Shown: one piece after another, positions 60,858 to 64,000 of the stretch | Numbering within the stretch: position 1 is the stretch's first letter | Layout of the letters: each line of letters opens with the position of its first letter | Assembly: GCA_034687125.1 (NCBI GenBank) | Contig: JAQGBZ010000170.1 | Span: forward strand, 1 to 64,000 | Direction: 5' to 3' | Origin: Neelides folsomi | Lineage: Eukaryota; Arthropoda; Collembola; Neelipleona; Neelidae | Length of the DNA stretch: 64,000 nucleotides | Program-made: the position numbers and the translations under genes | The notes under the pieces: model-generated | Seen by the model: only the letters and a program-made list of their open reading frames with translations | What the model was told of the DNA's origin: nothing | Databases searched by the model: none

Positions 60858-63800
60858 TGTTTTCTTCTCATCGGCGGCCCTGGGGCGGCCGCAGATGAGT
60901 ATTAAACTTTAATGAGTAAGTTAATTAAGCCACACTGTTAGGATGTTTTTGAATTTGACTCAAGCGACTTCTCCAGCTCCGTTTGTATTTACAATCAAGT
61001 GGAGCAGCCATTGTGGGGGACACCAAAGTCACGTGATGGGAGTTCAGGGTTGCAAAAGGAAATTCTTATAGGGAAAATCTCTCTCAATGGAGGACACTAA
61101 AATTCAGATCTAAACAATGTGAAATCCTTAAACCAATAACCACCAAGCAAATAGTAAATATATAGACCTATATTGCCTATATATGATTCGTATATTGAAA
61201 TATATGAGGAAAGAGAATATATGAGTATATCGGTTTTAAATATATTATTGTAATAAGGAGCGCGTGACAGATCAAATATTCAATCACACAATGATATAAA
61301 ATTGATATATTTAAAGAGAATGAGACAAACATTGAAATTCAATGTGATAAGGAAATAAATTGAAATAATTGTTGTCCAAAGTTCTCAATTCCCTATTTAA
61401 TTCATGGTGAATGACGTTGGAATTATTCCTTTATAAATATTTCATTAATAAAGGTATAAAAATATCAACGCGTTCAATCCATTGCTTGATAACCGTTCAA
61501 TAATTAAATAAGAGAATAAATAAAGAATTAAACTAAATAAAATATTCAGGTTTAAAGGATTCATGATATGCCGAATATTGAAATATTTTATTTAATGCAA
61601 TTTACATATATCAGATAGCAGCTATAAGATTTATAGGTAAATGTGTTTTTTGAGCTAGAATTTGCAAAATAAGAACACAAATGTTTTACAAAATGTTTAA
61701 ATATTTAAACAATTTAACCTTCTTTTTCCTTTAGCCTTGTTACACTTTACATTTGTTCTATTATAATGAGTATAATCTGTTTGATTTATATGTTATGAAA
61801 AATCAATACTTAAAATTAATTAACATTAAGTAAACATGTTCATCAATAGTTTCAATAGACATGCTATGCATTTAAATTTCATATGATACATGCATTTATT
61901 TACATGATAAATTTATATATGAATTTATTAAAATATAAATATGAATTGTTTAAATAATGTTCTAAATGTTCAAATGATTATTTTCAAAATAACTTAAAAA
62001 GTATTTATTTCAACGTTAAGTTGACATCAACCTAAAAAATACACAGTGCATAAGTAATATAATTAAAATATTTTCTTGTCATTAATATAGAAATTAAAAG
62101 GTAAATGTATTGCACAGAGAAGTGACTATAATATAAATAGTCTAACAATAAGTATTGTAATACGGTAAAACAAACTATTAAACTATCTCTAATGATAATT
62201 AAATAATTACAGATCAGACACTTATAAATTAAATTAACATTATTGCTTTAAGTGATTCAAACACATTTAATACTAACAATCAAAGTAATTATTTAACAAA
62301 TTCGCTTTTTTTCATTCTTCTCTCGTTTAAATAAATACACGTTCATTTATGAGGGCTTGTTAGCTTAAAATACACTTTAAATACGGTAGGTAAATAAAGA
62401 ACAGTTTGAAATGAAAACTGTTGTCGCATGTTATAGGAAAAGTAATTAGTCGAAAATGATTTTCTTGAGCCCTCTAAAATATCACTTGAAGTCGTTAATT
62501 GAAAAAAGCAATTACAAATAATGTAAAATTTCACATTCATTCTCTCGTTGGTCATTTAATTAACTTTAACTATCATTTAAATATATTTAATAGGTGTAAA
62601 AAGTAGAAAACTTTTTATACAAACTGAGGAAGACGTTTGATTTTGCTGTTTTTATAAATTGGCAAATTTAATAACAATTTTGCCTTAAAATAAGATTTTA
62701 CATTAATTAACAATTAATTAACATTTATTGTTAACGTTTATTGTATTAAGTTAACATTTAATAAACATTTATAAAAAGGTTGTAGCACCTTTTGTCTTTT
62801 AATGTTGTGATGTATTGGACAATGTCTCATTTTTAATAAGGACAATTACTCACTTATTAGTTTAATATTAGTTAGGATACAAGTTAGTTATAAAACAATC
62901 AAGTTATTGTTTTTAAATAAATTACCAAAAACTGTTCATCATTAAGAAACAGACATTAGAATTTATATGTAAAATTAAGTAATGGACAATCTTAACATTT
63001 TAGGTTTATAATTATAATTAGGAATTACAATTACAATATTTACACAGATTGCACTCGACCGTGCATGGGCAAATGTGCGATGTGAAATTCAAATTAATTG
63101 TTTTCTATTAACTATGATACAATTATTAAACTTAATATTATATTTATGTAACAAGTATTTAAAATTATATTCTTAAAATTGAATTTAACTTCGTAATACA
63201 AAATTTAAGTATTTGGTATAAATAACATATATGGTATAACTATCATATCTTTTAGCCAATATCATAATGTGAACTATTAATTATAACAATAACAAAAACT
63301 AACAAAATACTTGAATTAACTTTAAATTACAAATTTAGTTAAAGTAAAATTTTAACAAAAACACTTCTTATATTTAGTAAATAACAATTAAAATCGTAAT
63401 TATGATAAAATAGTTTATTTCTTAAGTATCATAAGTTATAACGTATGAATTGAACGTTCTTGACTTAATGTTAATTAACATAATTAACTTTAGTTATTAA
63501 AAGCGAATTAAAAGAGATAATCTCCATCCTTAAAGGAAAGAAAACTCATCAAATGATTGTAATTGCAATTCACCTCAATTCAACAAAGAGGAAACAAAAT
63601 AATGAAATTTGTATATTTATACAAATTAATAACAGTAATTAAATCGTTGAAAGAATAATACTTAAAATCATCATGATAATAAATAAAGATAATCCAAATA
63701 ATTAAATATAACAAATCAATTAATAATGAATAAAAAGTCAATAAATTAATTTAAGATTAAATTAATATTTAAATTAAACAAATAACAAAAAAGTGGACAC

Positions 63801-64000
63801 AAACTAGAAAACTCGTTTTCTAAATCATGCGAATTAAAAGAATTTCTCAACAATAAAGACAAAATAATTAAAATAATCATAATAAAATTACGTATAATTC
63901 AATTGGTTTTTTAAACAATGTTAACTGAAGTTAACTCATACATTGAATGTTTCTTATATGTTTTATCACCTGACTAAATTACTCGAGCACTGATATTGTA
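60858..64000. other. 5' flank of ACVR2 and gene-free AT-rich DNA to the window end
   Basis: Just upstream of the ACVR2 start is a GC-rich patch (60868-60896, GGCGGCCCTGGGGCGGCCGC) that stands out from the surroundings and is likely part of its 5' UTR or promoter. Beyond about 61100 the sequence is AT-rich with no open frame longer than ~70 codons and no recognised repeat family. Regulatory DNA of ACVR2 or of a gene outside the window may lie here, but I see no specific motif. Confidence 0.5.

Noticed and set aside
1..64000. Search for CRISPR arrays, bacterial operons, tRNA and rRNA genes
   Set aside because: No regularly spaced direct repeats, no operon-like gene packing and no recognisable tRNA A/B-box or rRNA core sequence by eye. 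A covariance-model scan would be needed to exclude a divergent tRNA.

Overview
This window is AT-rich eukaryotic nuclear DNA with spliced genes, canonical GT-AG introns and a gene set typical of a bilaterian animal. Two things point to an arthropod: CCTAA/TTAGG-type telomere-like repeats in noncoding DNA, and two neuropeptide receptors of the GnRH/AKH/corazonin group. I cannot name the species. A non-insect arthropod such as a mite or springtail is possible, but that is only an inference.

I rebuilt ten protein-coding genes by joining exons in phase. Every internal junction uses GT and AG and every gene reads through to a stop. (1) 3630-7557 (+) and (2) 13666-19036 (+) are two rhodopsin-type receptors of the GnRH/AKH/corazonin-receptor superfamily, a diverged head-to-tail pair. 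(3) 30532-31202 (+) is a TXNDC17/TRP14-like thioredoxin-fold protein whose active site is WCPYS instead of WCPDC. (4) 33370-36997 (+) is a probable TOG-domain protein resembling the C-terminal end of TOGARAM/crescerin. (5) 38916-39853 (+) is UBE2G2, an ER-associated-degradation ubiquitin-conjugating enzyme. (6) 42472-44460 (+) is a two-finger C2H2 protein rich in His, Pro and Gln with a 12-bp minisatellite in its coding sequence. (7) 48727-45789 (-) is FTSJ3/Spb1, a pre-rRNA processing methyltransferase. (8) 49917-52596 (+) is a PLP-dependent decarboxylase of the CSAD/GAD/aspartate-1-decarboxylase family. (9) 53329-54904 (+) is mitochondrial endonuclease G. (10) 55289-56816 (+) is a free-standing NHL beta-propeller protein closest to the TRIM71/LIN-41 propeller. 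(11) 60857-58273 (-) is an activin/BMP type II receptor kinase (ACVR2/punt). Counting both receptors there are thus eleven genes.

Layout: 1-37 kb is sparse, with long introns and deserts that carry many short non-autonomous transposons. The main one is a family of ~78-bp near-perfect palindromes with CAGGGTGGGCC termini and TA target sites. There is also a nested MITE pair inside an intron of receptor 2, a decayed Tc1/mariner copy and several single MITEs. 38-61 kb is gene-dense with compact introns and housekeeping or developmental genes. 61-64 kb holds no gene that I can see.

The genes do not form a pathway. The only clear local relationship is the receptor pair. FTSJ3 and the decarboxylase are divergently transcribed, the zinc-finger gene and FTSJ3 converge, and the decarboxylase, EndoG and NHL genes run in series on the + strand toward the oppositely oriented receptor kinase.
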